NCBI GenBank assembly: GCA_934271735.1
Contig: CAKQSB010000005.1
Location: forward strand, 96,794-160,793
Direction: 5' to 3'
Length of the DNA: 64,000 bases
From: an uncultured Clostridia bacterium
GTDB taxonomy: Bacteria; Bacillota; Clostridia; Christensenellales; Borkfalkiaceae
Made by a program: the position numbers and the translations under genes. The notes below the pieces were generated by a model. That model saw only the letters and a list, made by a program, of their open reading frames with translations. It was not told the origin of the DNA and made no database searches. Of this stretch, positions 43,564 to 51,879 are shown piece after piece; position 1 is the stretch's first letter; each line of letters starts with the position of its first letter.

Positions 43564-43592
43564 ATTATACGTCTTTTTTGAATAAAAATCAA
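43564..43592 (-). promoter_or_regulatory. Sigma-A promoter of the TetR gene
   Basis: Minus strand -35 TTGATT (43587-43592), 17-base spacer, -10 TATAAT (43564-43569). Confidence 0.7.
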
Positions 43593-43712
43593 ATAAAAAA
43601 CGACATACTTCGACTTTATTTGCAAAGTTTTATAATATTCTGCTTTTTTAAAGCCTTAAATTAACTGTTTTTACAAATCCCCGAATACAAAACTTGATTT
43701 CAACCCAAATAA

Positions 43713-43739
43713 TTAACCCGAAAAACATTTTCGGGTTAA
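43713..43739 (-). terminator. Hairpin terminator after the acidic repeat gene
   Basis: TTAACCCGAAAA (43713-43724) pairs with TTTTCGGGTTAA (43728-43739) around a three-base loop. Confidence 0.65.
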
Positions 43740-43759
43740 ATACGGTTTTTAAATTTATG

Positions 43760-45271
43760 TCAATCTTTTCTGTTGATAACGGAAATATCGAGTTCCATTC
43801 CGAGCTTGCCGTCGTTACCTTTTTCCACGGTAACCTTTCCGCTCGCTTCGTCCTTTATAACCTTTCTGTATTTTCCGCCGGTTATAAGTCCGCAGATATC
43901 GAAACTGTATTTTTCCCTTTCCGTAAGATACGGCATAAGCTCGTCCACGTTCTCTTTCGCAACGTAACCGACGTGATGCAAAGCCTTCATATCCCAGTCG
44001 TATATGTAAACTTTGATTTTATCGCCGTCGACGACAAGTCCCGTACGCTTGAATTCCTGTTCCGCGTACTCGTAAACTATATCGTTTTCATACTCTTCTT
44101 TAATCTCGCTCATTTTAAGTCCGTCGTACTTATCGATATATCCGAGCTTGACGCCTTGTTTGATCTCTTCGTCGAGTATGTTCTTGACTTTTATACCCTC
44201 TTCGTTGTCCTTATCCGTTCCGATTACGTTCGCCGTGCAGTTGAACAGAATTTCGTTCGGTCTGTAAATAAGCTTTCTGCCGCGCTTAACGCAGATATTC
44301 GCGAGGATTTCCTCAAGATTTGCGGGAGCGGTAAGCTTGAACGCTTCTTTTTCGGGTTTCGCCTGCGGTTCGGATTGTTCCGCCGCTTCGGTTTCGTCCT
44401 TTTCTTCAGTCTCTTTCTCTTCGCTTTCCGCTTCTTCCGCGACTTCTTCGATTACGTCGGGAGTTTCTATCGCCGCTTCCACGATTTCTTCCGCTTCGGT
44501 CTCCTCTTCGGATTCTGTCGTTTCTTCCGCAACTTCTTCGGTCGCATCCGCTTCTTCGATAGCGTTTTCAACCGTTTCCACGGCTTCCTCCTCTTCCGTT
44601 TCGGGTTCTTCTTTAACTTCTTCCGCGGGAGCTTCTTCCTCGACTTCTTCGATTACGTCGGGGGTTTCTATCGCCGCTTCCACGGCTTCTTCCGCTTCGG
44701 TCTCCTCTTCGGATTCTGTCGTTTCTTCCGCAACTTCTTCGGTCGCGTCCGCTTCTTCGATAGCGTTTTCAACCGTTTCCACGGCTTCTTCCTCTTCCGT
44801 TTCGGGTTCTTCTTTAACTTCGTCTTCTGGAATCTCTTCAACCGATTCGGGAGATTCCTCGCCGTTTTCCGCCGCTAAATTTTCAACTTCCTCGGCAGTT
44901 CCGTCAAGACTTCCTTCCTCTTCGAGTATTTCGTCGGACTCCTCTTCGGTCGCATCCAAAGGAGTTTCGTCCAAACCTGTTTCCTCTGCCTGTTCGGTTT
45001 CCTCGCAAACAACCTCTTCCGTCTCTTTCGAAACTCCTTCCTCTTCGGGAGCAACCTCTTCTGCGGGAACTTCCGCTTCCGCGACTACTTCCTCATCAGC
45101 CGTAATCTCGTTTTCGGGTTCGATTACAGGTTCGACTACGTTTTCGGAATTATCGTTTTCGACGATTGCTTCGAGAACTTCCGTTCCCTCCGCAACCTCT
45201 TGCTCTTTACGTTCGTCGGTTACGACGCGATTTATTCTGATCGCCGACGGTCTCTTTTTCATTCTACGCAT
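43760..45271 (-). CDS. Acidic repeat protein with a C-terminal HIRAN-like domain
   Basis: A 503-residue protein. After a basic start (MRRMKKRPSAIRINR) residues 20-300 are almost all Glu, Ala, Thr, Val and Ser, with a 67-residue unit (EVKEEPETEEEEAVETVENA onward) repeated twice in tandem at about 201-bp period (roughly 44430-44830). Residues 310-500 look folded; the stretch VDGDKIKVYIYDWDMKALHH then VGYVAKENVDELMPYL resembles the HIRAN pattern of AV and VGYLP. Function is unknown; the acidic arm may mimic nucleic acid or bind basic partners. No signal peptide. It has a consensus promoter. A Ser-rich antisense frame is a shadow. Confidence 0.75.
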   Translation of the reverse strand: MRRMKKRPSAIRINRVVTDERKEQEVAEGTEVLEAIVENDNSENVVEPVIEPENEITADEEVVAEAEVPAEEVAPEEEGVSKETEEVVCEETEQAEETGLDETPLDATEEESDEILEEEGSLDGTAEEVENLAAENGEESPESVEEIPEDEVKEEPETEEEEAVETVENAIEEADATEEVAEETTESEEETEAEEAVEAAIETPDVIEEVEEEAPAEEVKEEPETEEEEAVETVENAIEEADATEEVAEETTESEEETEAEEIVEAAIETPDVIEEVAEEAESEEKETEEKDETEAAEQSEPQAKPEKEAFKLTAPANLEEILANICVKRGRKLIYRPNEILFNCTANVIGTDKDNEEGIKVKNILDEEIKQGVKLGYIDKYDGLKMSEIKEEYENDIVYEYAEQEFKRTGLVVDGDKIKVYIYDWDMKALHHVGYVAKENVDELMPYLTEREKYSFDICGLITGGKYRKVIKDEASGKVTVEKGNDGKLGMELDISVINRKD

Positions 45272-45360
45272 ACATTTTCTCCGCTGACCGAATTTTTTCG
45301 TTTCGGCTCAATAAGCCGAACAGGGGTTGAAACCCGTTTTTCGTTATCGGCTGTATTCAC

Positions 45361-45389
45361 AGTATAAAGAATAGAAACGAGGTTGTCAA
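45361..45389 (-). promoter_or_regulatory. Sigma-A promoter of the acidic repeat gene
   Basis: Minus strand -35 TTGACA (45384-45389), 17-base spacer, -10 TATACT (45361-45366). A 7-bp hairpin TTCGGCT/AGCCGAA (45302-45320) lies in the leader. Confidence 0.75.
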
Positions 45390-45526
45390 CCGATTTTTAA
45401 CCAAAATAAAAGGATTTCACATTGTTTTTTTTGCCTGATTTTTCCGATAAAATTAGGGAAAAAGGCATTAAACGACGGAAACCCTCGTATAAGTCGATTA
45501 ACGGGCGTAAGCAAATAACGCGCGCT

Positions 45527-46612
45527 TTACACCGAATACTTTTCTTTCTGAACCCTTATAAGTTCTTCGTCCGAAAAATAATTTATCTTCATCGCGGACT
45601 TGACTTCCGTCAAAGTCGCGGCGGCTGCTTTTTCGGCTTTCTCGCTGCCGCGTTTCAAAATTTCGTACACGGCGGGAATATCTTTTTCGCACTCTTTTCT
45701 TCTTGCTCTTATCGGCTCTAAGATAGACTGAACGACTTCGTTAAGGAATTTTTTCACTTTCATATCGCCCAAGCCTCCTCTCGTGTAATGAGCTTTAAGC
45801 TCGTCGAGATTAGCGTAATCGGGAAGGAAAGCTTTGAAATGCTCGTCGGTCGCGAAAGCGTCGAGATAAGTGAACACGGCGTTGCCCTCGAGTTTGCCGG
45901 GGTCGGAAACCTTGATATGATCGGGGTCGGTGTACATACTCATTATTTTTTTCTTTACGTCGTCCGCGGTATCGGCAAGGTAAATGCAGTTGCCGAGCGA
46001 TTTGCTCATTTTCGCTTTTCCGTCCGTTCCGGGAAGTCTTAAACAAGCCTTTCTCTCAGGCAGCATCGCTTCGGGTTCGACCAGAGTTTCGCCGTAAACG
46101 GAATTGAATTTTCTTACGATTTCTTTTGTCTGCTCGATCATCGGGAGCTGATCCTCGCCTACGGGAACGATATTCGCTTTGAACGCGGTTATATCCGCCG
46201 CCTGGCTTATAGGATAAGTGAAAAATCCCACGGGTATGCTCGTTTCGAAATTACGCATCTGAATTTCGCTTTTAACCGTCGGGTTTCTCTGCAAACGCGA
46301 AACGGTAACGAGATTCATATAATAAAACGAAAGCTCGGTAAGCTCGGGAACCTGCGACTGGATAAAGAAATTTACCTTGTCGGGAGAAAGTCCGCAGGAG
46401 AGATAATCAAGCGCGACTTCTATTATGTTCTGTCTTACCTTTTCGGGATTTTCGGCGTTATCTGTGAGAGCCTGAGCGTCGGCTATCATAATGTACATTT
46501 CGTCGTAGCCGCCCTCGTTCTGAATTTTCACTCTCTCCGCGAGAGAACCTACGTAATGTCCGACGTGAAGTCTCCCCGTCGGGCGGTCGCCCGTTAAAAT
46601 TATCTTTTTCAT
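45527..46612 (-). CDS. trpS: Tryptophanyl-tRNA synthetase
   Basis: Class I synthetase for tryptophan, 361 residues. The HIGH motif is RLHVGHYVGSL and the KMSKS motif is KMSKSLGNCI; GEDQLPMIEQTKEIVRKFN lies between them. GAGG precedes the ATG. It follows whiA by 45 bases in the same direction and may be the last gene of the murB-PHP-whiA run. A copy of the dispersed 14-mer with one mismatch (45487-45500) lies 27 bases past its stop. Confidence 0.96.
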   Translation of the reverse strand: MKKIILTGDRPTGRLHVGHYVGSLAERVKIQNEGGYDEMYIMIADAQALTDNAENPEKVRQNIIEVALDYLSCGLSPDKVNFFIQSQVPELTELSFYYMNLVTVSRLQRNPTVKSEIQMRNFETSIPVGFFTYPISQAADITAFKANIVPVGEDQLPMIEQTKEIVRKFNSVYGETLVEPEAMLPERKACLRLPGTDGKAKMSKSLGNCIYLADTADDVKKKIMSMYTDPDHIKVSDPGKLEGNAVFTYLDAFATDEHFKAFLPDYANLDELKAHYTRGGLGDMKVKKFLNEVVQSILEPIRARRKECEKDIPAVYEILKRGSEKAEKAAAATLTEVKSAMKINYFSDEELIRVQKEKYSV

Positions 46613-46657
46613 ATTAAACCTCGTAAAATCATTTGTATATAACGCCGTAACTTACGT

Positions 46658-47599
46658 TTAAAGATTTTCGGCGATTTCGACTATTTTTCTCAGCCTGTGA
46701 TTAAGGCAGCTTTTCGACATCCCGAGAAGCTCCGCAAGCTCGTTTAAAGTGCTTTTTTTGTTTTCGAGCCGAGCCGCGGCGACTTGCTTTAAAGGAAGCG
46801 GCAAAGAATCCAGCCCCTTTGTTTCGCTTATGCGGTTTATCGCCCTGATCTGCTTCACGGAAGCGTCCATCTGTTTTACCATATTCGACATTTCGCAGTT
46901 TATTTTTCTGTTCATATCGTTGTTTACGTCTTTTTCTACGGCGATTTCCGAAATCTCCATAACCGCCTTAGCCGCGCCCATAAGCGCCATAAGATCCGAT
47001 ATTTCGTCTATCGTTTTGAAATAAACGACGTAAGTTTCCTTTCTGTCCGTAAGCCTCGGCATAAGATACGCTTCGGAAAGAATTTCGCAAAGATCGGTAG
47101 CCGTCTGATAGTTCGCGAACACGAACTCCAGATGATAACCCGTGGTGCTTGTCCGCTCGGCTTTGGGAACGGTTACGCTGCCCGAGCCTAAAAACAACCC
47201 TCTTACGTACGCTCCGCGCGTTTTATCGGTGACGAGCTTTTCGTCTATGCCGAGTCTGACCGCAAGCCCCTCTTCGTCTCTTTCGACTATCCCGAGATCG
47301 CAAAGAATATCTACGCTTTTTTCGCTTACGACTCTGAGCGTGGTTTTGCCTCTTTTAACCGAAGTAATCGTTTGCGGCTCTACCGAAAAAAGCGATTTGA
47401 TGAGCGAAACGAGAAAAACCCGCTCGCCCTCGCCCGAGGGAGAAAGCTCGAAACCCACAAGCCCATGTTCGGAACAAATAGTTCCGGCCGACCTCACGAA
47501 AGCCGAAAGGCAAGCCTTTTTCTCGCTTTCGCCGCGGAATTTAACGCTTAAAAGCTCGGTTTTAAGCCTTTCGGAAAAATTCTTTTTTTCGTCCTTCAT
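46658..47599 (-). CDS. whiA: DNA-binding regulator WhiA
   Basis: A 313-residue WhiA protein: two N-terminal LAGLIDADG-like domains without nuclease residues (TRGAYVRGLFLGSGSVTVPK and YHLEFVFANYQTATDLCEIL) and a C-terminal helix-turn-helix (TLNELAELLGMSKSCLNHRLRKI). In Bacillota WhiA affects division and chromosome segregation; in Actinobacteria sporulation. It usually lies behind rapZ and yvcK; here those two are missing and a PHP gene precedes it. Confidence 0.95.
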   Translation of the reverse strand: MKDEKKNFSERLKTELLSVKFRGESEKKACLSAFVRSAGTICSEHGLVGFELSPSGEGERVFLVSLIKSLFSVEPQTITSVKRGKTTLRVVSEKSVDILCDLGIVERDEEGLAVRLGIDEKLVTDKTRGAYVRGLFLGSGSVTVPKAERTSTTGYHLEFVFANYQTATDLCEILSEAYLMPRLTDRKETYVVYFKTIDEISDLMALMGAAKAVMEISEIAVEKDVNNDMNRKINCEMSNMVKQMDASVKQIRAINRISETKGLDSLPLPLKQVAAARLENKKSTLNELAELLGMSKSCLNHRLRKIVEIAENL

Positions 47600-47673
47600 A
47601 ATATTTTTCGACGGATTTTTATGCCGCCGTTCCTTTGCGGTTTTTCCGCCGTTCAGTTATCGTCTTTAACTTT

Positions 47674-48486
47674 CTAACGCCCCTCTATGCCGTGCTCTTT
47701 TTTAAAGTTACGGAAACGAAGTTCGGGAGTTCTGCCATCGATGTTCATAATTCTGTCGAGCGGAAAATCCACTCTTTTCGCCGTTTCAAGAAACAGCTTG
47801 TTGTCGCCTATTCTGTCAACCGAGTGCGCGTCGCTGTCGACAACGAATTTCACACCCGTTTCGATAACTTTCCGCCACTGCTCGTCCGTAAGGTGAGTTT
47901 TTTTTGTATTTATCTCGATATACGTGCCGTAATCCGCCGCGGCTTTCGCCACTTCCACAGGATCGCAGAAACACATATACCCGACGTGCGTTATAACGTC
48001 TATCGGGTTGTTTTTTATGGCGTTCACGTAGCAATTCGTGTTGAAACGAATAAGCCTGTCCGACGGTGTTTTATGAAAAACGCTGTCGAAAATATTCGCC
48101 CAAAGAAGCCACGCTAAGTCCTTGAAACTGTTGTAACGAATAAATCTATGCACGCCGGCAAGAATTACGTCCAGCTTCGCGTAGTCCGTCGGCTTGACGT
48201 CGATCGTTCCTCTTTCGCCGCGCAGATTGGATTCTATCCCCAAAAGCACCTTAACGCCGTATTTTTCCTCGGCTTCGTTGCACTCGCGTTTCATCTGATC
48301 CAGGTATTTTCGCCTCATTCCGAAGGCGGGGTGCGAAAAGCCGTGATCGGTTATCGCTATCCCTTCGAGTCCCTTTTCCGCCGCGCTCGCGGCGTTATCG
48401 AAAATACTGCCCTTACCGTGACTGTACTTCGTGTGAGTGTGCAGATCAAAGTTGATTTTCAGTTGTTCTTCATTGTATTTCATCAA
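47674..48486 (-). CDS. PHP domain phosphoesterase
   Basis: A 270-residue PHP-domain metal-dependent phosphoesterase. Metal-binding segments: DLHTHTKYSHGKG near the N-terminus, ITDHGFSHP, GIESNL, GVHR and VDSDAHSVDRIG near the C-terminus. It resembles the YcdX-like/histidinol-phosphatase-like branch but the substrate is not known. Its start overlaps the murB stop by 17 bases, implying translational coupling in a murB-PHP-whiA unit common in Clostridia. Confidence 0.88.
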   Translation of the reverse strand: MMKYNEEQLKINFDLHTHTKYSHGKGSIFDNAASAAEKGLEGIAITDHGFSHPAFGMRRKYLDQMKRECNEAEEKYGVKVLLGIESNLRGERGTIDVKPTDYAKLDVILAGVHRFIRYNSFKDLAWLLWANIFDSVFHKTPSDRLIRFNTNCYVNAIKNNPIDVITHVGYMCFCDPVEVAKAAADYGTYIEINTKKTHLTDEQWRKVIETGVKFVVDSDAHSVDRIGDNKLFLETAKRVDFPLDRIMNIDGRTPELRFRNFKKEHGIEGR

Positions 48487-49369
48487 ATTCGCCTATGTAT
48501 TCCGATTCTTCGGAAAGATCTATACCCGTTTTTTCTTTTACGACGGTTTTTATGCGCGTTATCAGTCTTTTTATATCCCCGCTCGTCGCGTTTTTGTCGG
48601 CAATAATGAAATTCGCGTGCTTTTCGGAAACCCGCGCGCCGCCTTCCGTCGCGCCTTTAAGCCCCGCTTGTTCGATAATTTTCCCCGCAAAATACCCGTC
48701 GTTTTTAAATACACTCCCGCACGATCTGCCTTTCGGGTTTTTCTTTTGCCGAAGCTTTAAAAATTTGTCGCATTTTTCGCGCGATTCGTCGAACTCCACG
48801 TTTTCGAGGGTGAAACAAGCCGAAACGATAAATTCTTTCGTTTTCTTGAAAACGCTGTCTCTGTACTCGAAACCGCACGCTTTCCTCGGGTAAATCCCTC
48901 CCGCCGTAACAACGTAAGATACGTAGTCTCCTATATTTTTGCCGTAACAGCCCGCGTTCTGCGCGATCGCTCCGCCCACGGACGCAGGAATTCCGCTTAA
49001 AAACTCCACCCCTCCGAGGGATGAATAAAGCGCGGTTTTCAGAAAATCGGCGAGCGTAACGCCCGATTCGGCAACGATCGTTCTTCCGCTCACGGAAATG
49101 TTTTTAAGCCTTTCGGAATAAATTATCGCGCCCGAAAAACCCTTGTCCGACACGAGAACGTTCGAACCTGCGCCGAAAAAAACATACGGAATACCGTTTT
49201 CTTTAAGTTTTTCGATTAAAACTGCCGCTTTTCCCGCGTTTTCGGGGTAAAAAGCTCCCTCGGCGTTTCCGCCCGTACCGTAAGTGGTTTTACGCCCCGC
49301 GGGGCAATTTTCTTCATAAAAAACGTCGATTTTTTTCGCGATATCTTTCATCGCCGCGCAATATGACAC
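48470..49369 (-). CDS. murB: UDP-N-acetylenolpyruvoylglucosamine reductase
   Basis: FAD- and NADPH-dependent reduction giving UDP-N-acetylmuramate for peptidoglycan. Motifs: TTYGTGGNAEG (FAD), FFGAGSNVLVSD, SGIPASVGGAIAQNAGCYG and the catalytic Ser in GRSCGSVFKN; the conserved Glu is near the C-terminus (GARVSEKHANFI). I chose the GTG at 49369 because AGGAG stands eight bases upstream; the frame is open to another GTG at 49399 with no Shine-Dalgarno. It overlaps the downstream PHP gene. Confidence 0.93.
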   Translation of the reverse strand: MSYCAAMKDIAKKIDVFYEENCPAGRKTTYGTGGNAEGAFYPENAGKAAVLIEKLKENGIPYVFFGAGSNVLVSDKGFSGAIIYSERLKNISVSGRTIVAESGVTLADFLKTALYSSLGGVEFLSGIPASVGGAIAQNAGCYGKNIGDYVSYVVTAGGIYPRKACGFEYRDSVFKKTKEFIVSACFTLENVEFDESREKCDKFLKLRQKKNPKGRSCGSVFKNDGYFAGKIIEQAGLKGATEGGARVSEKHANFIIADKNATSGDIKRLITRIKTVVKEKTGIDLSEESEYIGEFDEIQ

Positions 49370-49402
49370 TTTTACGTCTCCTATTTTACTATATTTCACT
49401 CA

Positions 49403-50419
49403 TTATTTCAAGCGTTTTAGACCGCTTTTGACGTTTTCGGAAATTTTAACGTCCGTCGTCGCCTTATTTATTTCGCTTTTTGCGTCCGCGATAAGCCGTT
49501 TACTCAGAAACGGGCTTAACGTATACTCGTTTTTCGAGAAATCGTACCCGTAAAAATCGACTTCATCACTCGTCTTTCCGTCCGTCCGCATCATACCGAT
49601 TTTATAAAGTTTTTTCTGAACGTTTTCGGACAAAAGCAGCTCGATCGCAAGCTTGCAATAGCGATATTTTTCATCGTTTTTTGTCGTTATAGCGATATAT
49701 TGAACAAGGTCGGAATACCCCTCGAGCGGGTGTACGGTAAATTCGTCTTTTTTCTTTTCTATTCGCTTTATATCCCTTTGCGTACCGAGAAGAACGGCGT
49801 TTTCCTCGGAAAGAAAACGGGAATAAGCGTCTTTCGGCAGAAGATAAACGGCGTTTGCCGTTATCCCGAGATGTTTAAGCGATAAAACGGGTAGAATGTT
49901 TTCTCCGTCCGAAACGATAAGATTTTCTATCGTCTTTGCAGAATTGCTTGCAAAAAGTCCGTCTATAAGTCGATTATCTCCGCTTTTAGCGATTAAATAA
50001 TAACCGCCGAAGCACCAAGGCGCGGCGACAACTCTTCCGTTTAACTCACCGCCGAAAAAGTTTTTGAAAGGCAATTCTCTCGCATACTTTAAAGTTTCAT
50101 CCGCGCCGACGCCGAAAGAAATCAGATCGGGGATTTCGCCTTTTTCAAAAGCTTTTTCCATACTTTCCGTCGTCTGAGTTTTAACGAACGTAACGACGCC
50201 GTCGTCGCTTAAAGGTTTTAACGAGGATGAAAGAAAATCGGCCCTCGAACCCGTTCCGCCCTCAAACGTGTCTATATGCCACACGGTAAGCACGGTTTTA
50301 TATTGCCCCGAAGAAAACGGGGTGTTTTTCTCTCTCGTTTTCGGCGCGGCAAAAAAAATCACGAAAACCGCCGTGAAAACGCAGAGCGCGAACGAAACCG
50401 CCCTTATTACTGTTTTCAT
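49403..50419 (-). CDS. Extracellular binding-protein-like protein
   Basis: A 338-residue exported protein with an N-terminal hydrophobic segment (FALCVFTAVFVIFFAA) and no lipobox Cys at the expected place. The rest resembles an ABC-type solute-binding fold: TVLTVWHIDTFEGGTGSRADFL, then PDLISFGVGADE and VVAAPWCFGGYYLIAK, as in sugar-binding proteins. No ABC permease genes are nearby, so it may be a scaffold or sensor derived from that fold. An exact reverse copy of the 14-mer lies inside (49963-49976). Confidence 0.7.
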   Translation of the reverse strand: MKTVIRAVSFALCVFTAVFVIFFAAPKTREKNTPFSSGQYKTVLTVWHIDTFEGGTGSRADFLSSSLKPLSDDGVVTFVKTQTTESMEKAFEKGEIPDLISFGVGADETLKYARELPFKNFFGGELNGRVVAAPWCFGGYYLIAKSGDNRLIDGLFASNSAKTIENLIVSDGENILPVLSLKHLGITANAVYLLPKDAYSRFLSEENAVLLGTQRDIKRIEKKKDEFTVHPLEGYSDLVQYIAITTKNDEKYRYCKLAIELLLSENVQKKLYKIGMMRTDGKTSDEVDFYGYDFSKNEYTLSPFLSKRLIADAKSEINKATTDVKISENVKSGLKRLK

Positions 50420-50502
50420 AGTCTAATATATGATTTCTTTTCGCAAATAAAAACGGAAAAGCAAAAATAATCGCCGATAAAAAAATTTTATCGGCAGCTA
50501 AT

Positions 50503-50540
50503 AAAAAAAACTCCGAAGCGGATAAATTTCCGCCTCGGAG
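50503..50540 (-). terminator. Terminator after the LRR protein gene
   Basis: On the minus strand, CTCCGAGGCGG pairs with CCGCTTCGGAG (50511-50540), followed by eight T. A second hairpin, GCCGATAAAA/TTTTATCGGC (50473-50495), lies beyond it. Confidence 0.85.
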
Positions 50541-50587
50541 AATATTTTTAAATTCGCGTTGTATGTTTGATTTCTCAATCGTTCCGT

Positions 50588-51244
50588 TTATATATTCGGA
50601 TTTTCAATCGTTCCGTCTGTACATTGCACGATGTAATTCGCGTTTTTATCTATCCATCTGTCGCCTTTTTCGATCGCGTTCCACTGCGCTTTTGTGCCTT
50701 TAAAGATTATTTTTTCTATCTTCGGGCAACCGTCAAACGCGCGTTTTCCGATAGTTTCTACGCTCGGGTACATCGTAACCGTCCGCAATTCTTTACACAT
50801 TATGAACGCGTAGCGGTCTATTTGAGCGACGGTTTCGGGCAAACTCACGCTGATAAGATTTCTGCAAGCCTTGAAAGAAAATTGACTTAAATAAGTAATT
50901 TCCGTGTTCCCTATCTTGCTCGGAATAACGAGGTTTCCGCACATTTTGTCGTTGTCGACGATAAGCATTCCCTCTTCCTCGTCCACTTTGATAAGCGAGG
51001 GATCTATAATGGCGTCGATATACGGATTTTCGCTTTCCGTTTCCGATTCGCTTTCGCTATCCGTCTCGTTCTCGCTTTCCTTTTCAGACTCGCTCACGCT
51101 TTCAGACGCGCTCGTATTCCCCAAACTGTCGCTTCCGCCGTTTTTATTTCTCAGAACAAAAACGAGCGCAACAGCGACGGCTATAACGACCGCAACGGCT
51201 ATGATTATAATTACAATCTTTTTTGTTTTATTCGCTTTTCCCAA
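50588..51244 (-). CDS. Membrane-anchored BspA-type leucine-rich-repeat protein
   Basis: A 218-residue protein with one N-terminal membrane helix (KKIVIIIIAVAVVIAVAVAL), a Ser/Glu stalk (SESEKESENETDSESESE) and about four BspA-type (LRR_5) repeats: NLISVSLPETVAQIDRYAF, ELRTVTMYPSVETIGKRAF and IEKIIFKGTKAQW. Such proteins are usually cell-surface adhesins or scaffolds. The short repeat count makes it smaller than most. The Ser/Glu stalk resembles that of the surface protein at 28.3-30.4 kb. Confidence 0.8.
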   Translation of the reverse strand: MGKANKTKKIVIIIIAVAVVIAVAVALVFVLRNKNGGSDSLGNTSASESVSESEKESENETDSESESETESENPYIDAIIDPSLIKVDEEEGMLIVDNDKMCGNLVIPSKIGNTEITYLSQFSFKACRNLISVSLPETVAQIDRYAFIMCKELRTVTMYPSVETIGKRAFDGCPKIEKIIFKGTKAQWNAIEKGDRWIDKNANYIVQCTDGTIENPNI

Positions 51245-51317
51245 AATCTGCCACCGTAATTTATTTTGCCTTTTTGTTTTATGTCTCCATTGTACACCAA
51301 ATCCGCCCCATAGTCAA

Positions 51318-51452
51318 GCAGTCGCGCCGAATTACGTATTTCCCGCGATTCGCAAATTCGGCGTTTCGCGAGCAACCGTTTATCGGCGTCGCAAAATGTA
51401 TGACGGAACTTTTGATTCTCTTGCCGAACGTTCATGCCGTCCGCATAATTAA
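51318..51452 (+). pseudogene. Transposase remnant, N-terminal helix-turn-helix
   Basis: About 45 residues in frame read AIRKFGVSRATVYRRRKMYD, then GTFDSLAERSCRPHN and a stop. This matches the N-terminal HTH of IS481/IS3-like transposases (pattern SRxTVYRWxKRY, SLxxRSRRPH). There is no DDE domain and no credible start, so it is a decayed fragment. The upstream open frame is antisense to the LRR gene. Confidence 0.55.
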
Positions 51453-51494
51453 CTATTTTTCAGCTCGAAAATATTATTTCGAATTTCTTTAATT

Positions 51495-51630
51495 ACTACA
51501 CCCCGACAGGTGAATATCTTTGCGACAGCAAAGTATCTAAGCTCTCGCCGAAAGCTGAAAACGGCAAACAAAGAGCCTTCATAAACCGATTTAAGGCGAT
51601 AGAACGTTGATTCTACCGCCCCTTTTCGTA
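51495..51630. other. Hairpin-rich non-coding segment
   Basis: Several small stems in plus-strand order: CACCCCGACAGGTG (51500 region), CTTTGC/GCAAAG with a GACA loop, AAGCTCT..GCCG/CGGC..AGAGCCTT, and GGCGATAGAA/TTCTACCGCC followed by CCTTTT. It may be a structured RNA or the end of a decayed insertion element. I match it to no known family. Confidence 0.4.
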
Positions 51631-51636
51631 ATACTC

Positions 51637-51782
51637 AAAAAGCAGTTCGCGAACTCTTCGCAAACTGCCTTTTGAAAAATATATGATAAGGGGGAAAATG
51701 ATGAGCTGTATAAGCTGTCAATTGCTATCTGCTGGGGGTTTCACTCTCCGCGCTTTCGCACAAGCCCTTCGTCAATTGACAC
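51637..51782 (-). ncRNA. Candidate small RNA with own promoter and terminator
   Basis: A unit of about 146 bases with no credible reading frame. A sigma-A promoter (51787-51815) precedes it and an intrinsic terminator (GCAGTTTGCGAA-type stem, 51642-51668, then TTTTT) ends it. The 5' part is closed by TGTCAATTG/CAATTGACA (51716-51782 region) and holds GGG/CCC pairing plus a GTGC-GAAA-GCGC tetraloop hairpin. The 3' linker is pyrimidine-rich (TTTTCCCCC). It matches no family I can name; 6S, SRP and T-box consensus motifs are not apparent. Confidence 0.5.
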
Positions 51783-51786
51783 CTAT

Positions 51787-51815
51787 ATAATACTATATAG
51801 TAACACTTTTGTAAA
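51787..51815 (-). promoter_or_regulatory. Sigma-A promoter of the candidate small RNA
   Basis: Minus strand -35 TTTACA (51810-51815), 17-base spacer, -10 TATTAT (51787-51792). Confidence 0.65.
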
Positions 51816-51879
51816 TCGAAATCAAGATATTTTTATGATTTGTGTCTTATTTTGTAACTTATGTATCTTATTTTACATT

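Noticed and set aside
44337..45287. 316-residue Ser-rich frame antisense to the acidic protein
   Set aside because: It is the complement of Glu-rich codons (GAA/GAG to TTC/CTC); the minus frame has the start signals and a folded C-terminus.
45422..45500. Terminator between trpS and the acidic gene
   Set aside because: A GCCT..AGGC hairpin exists, but on the trpS strand it is followed by A residues, not T.
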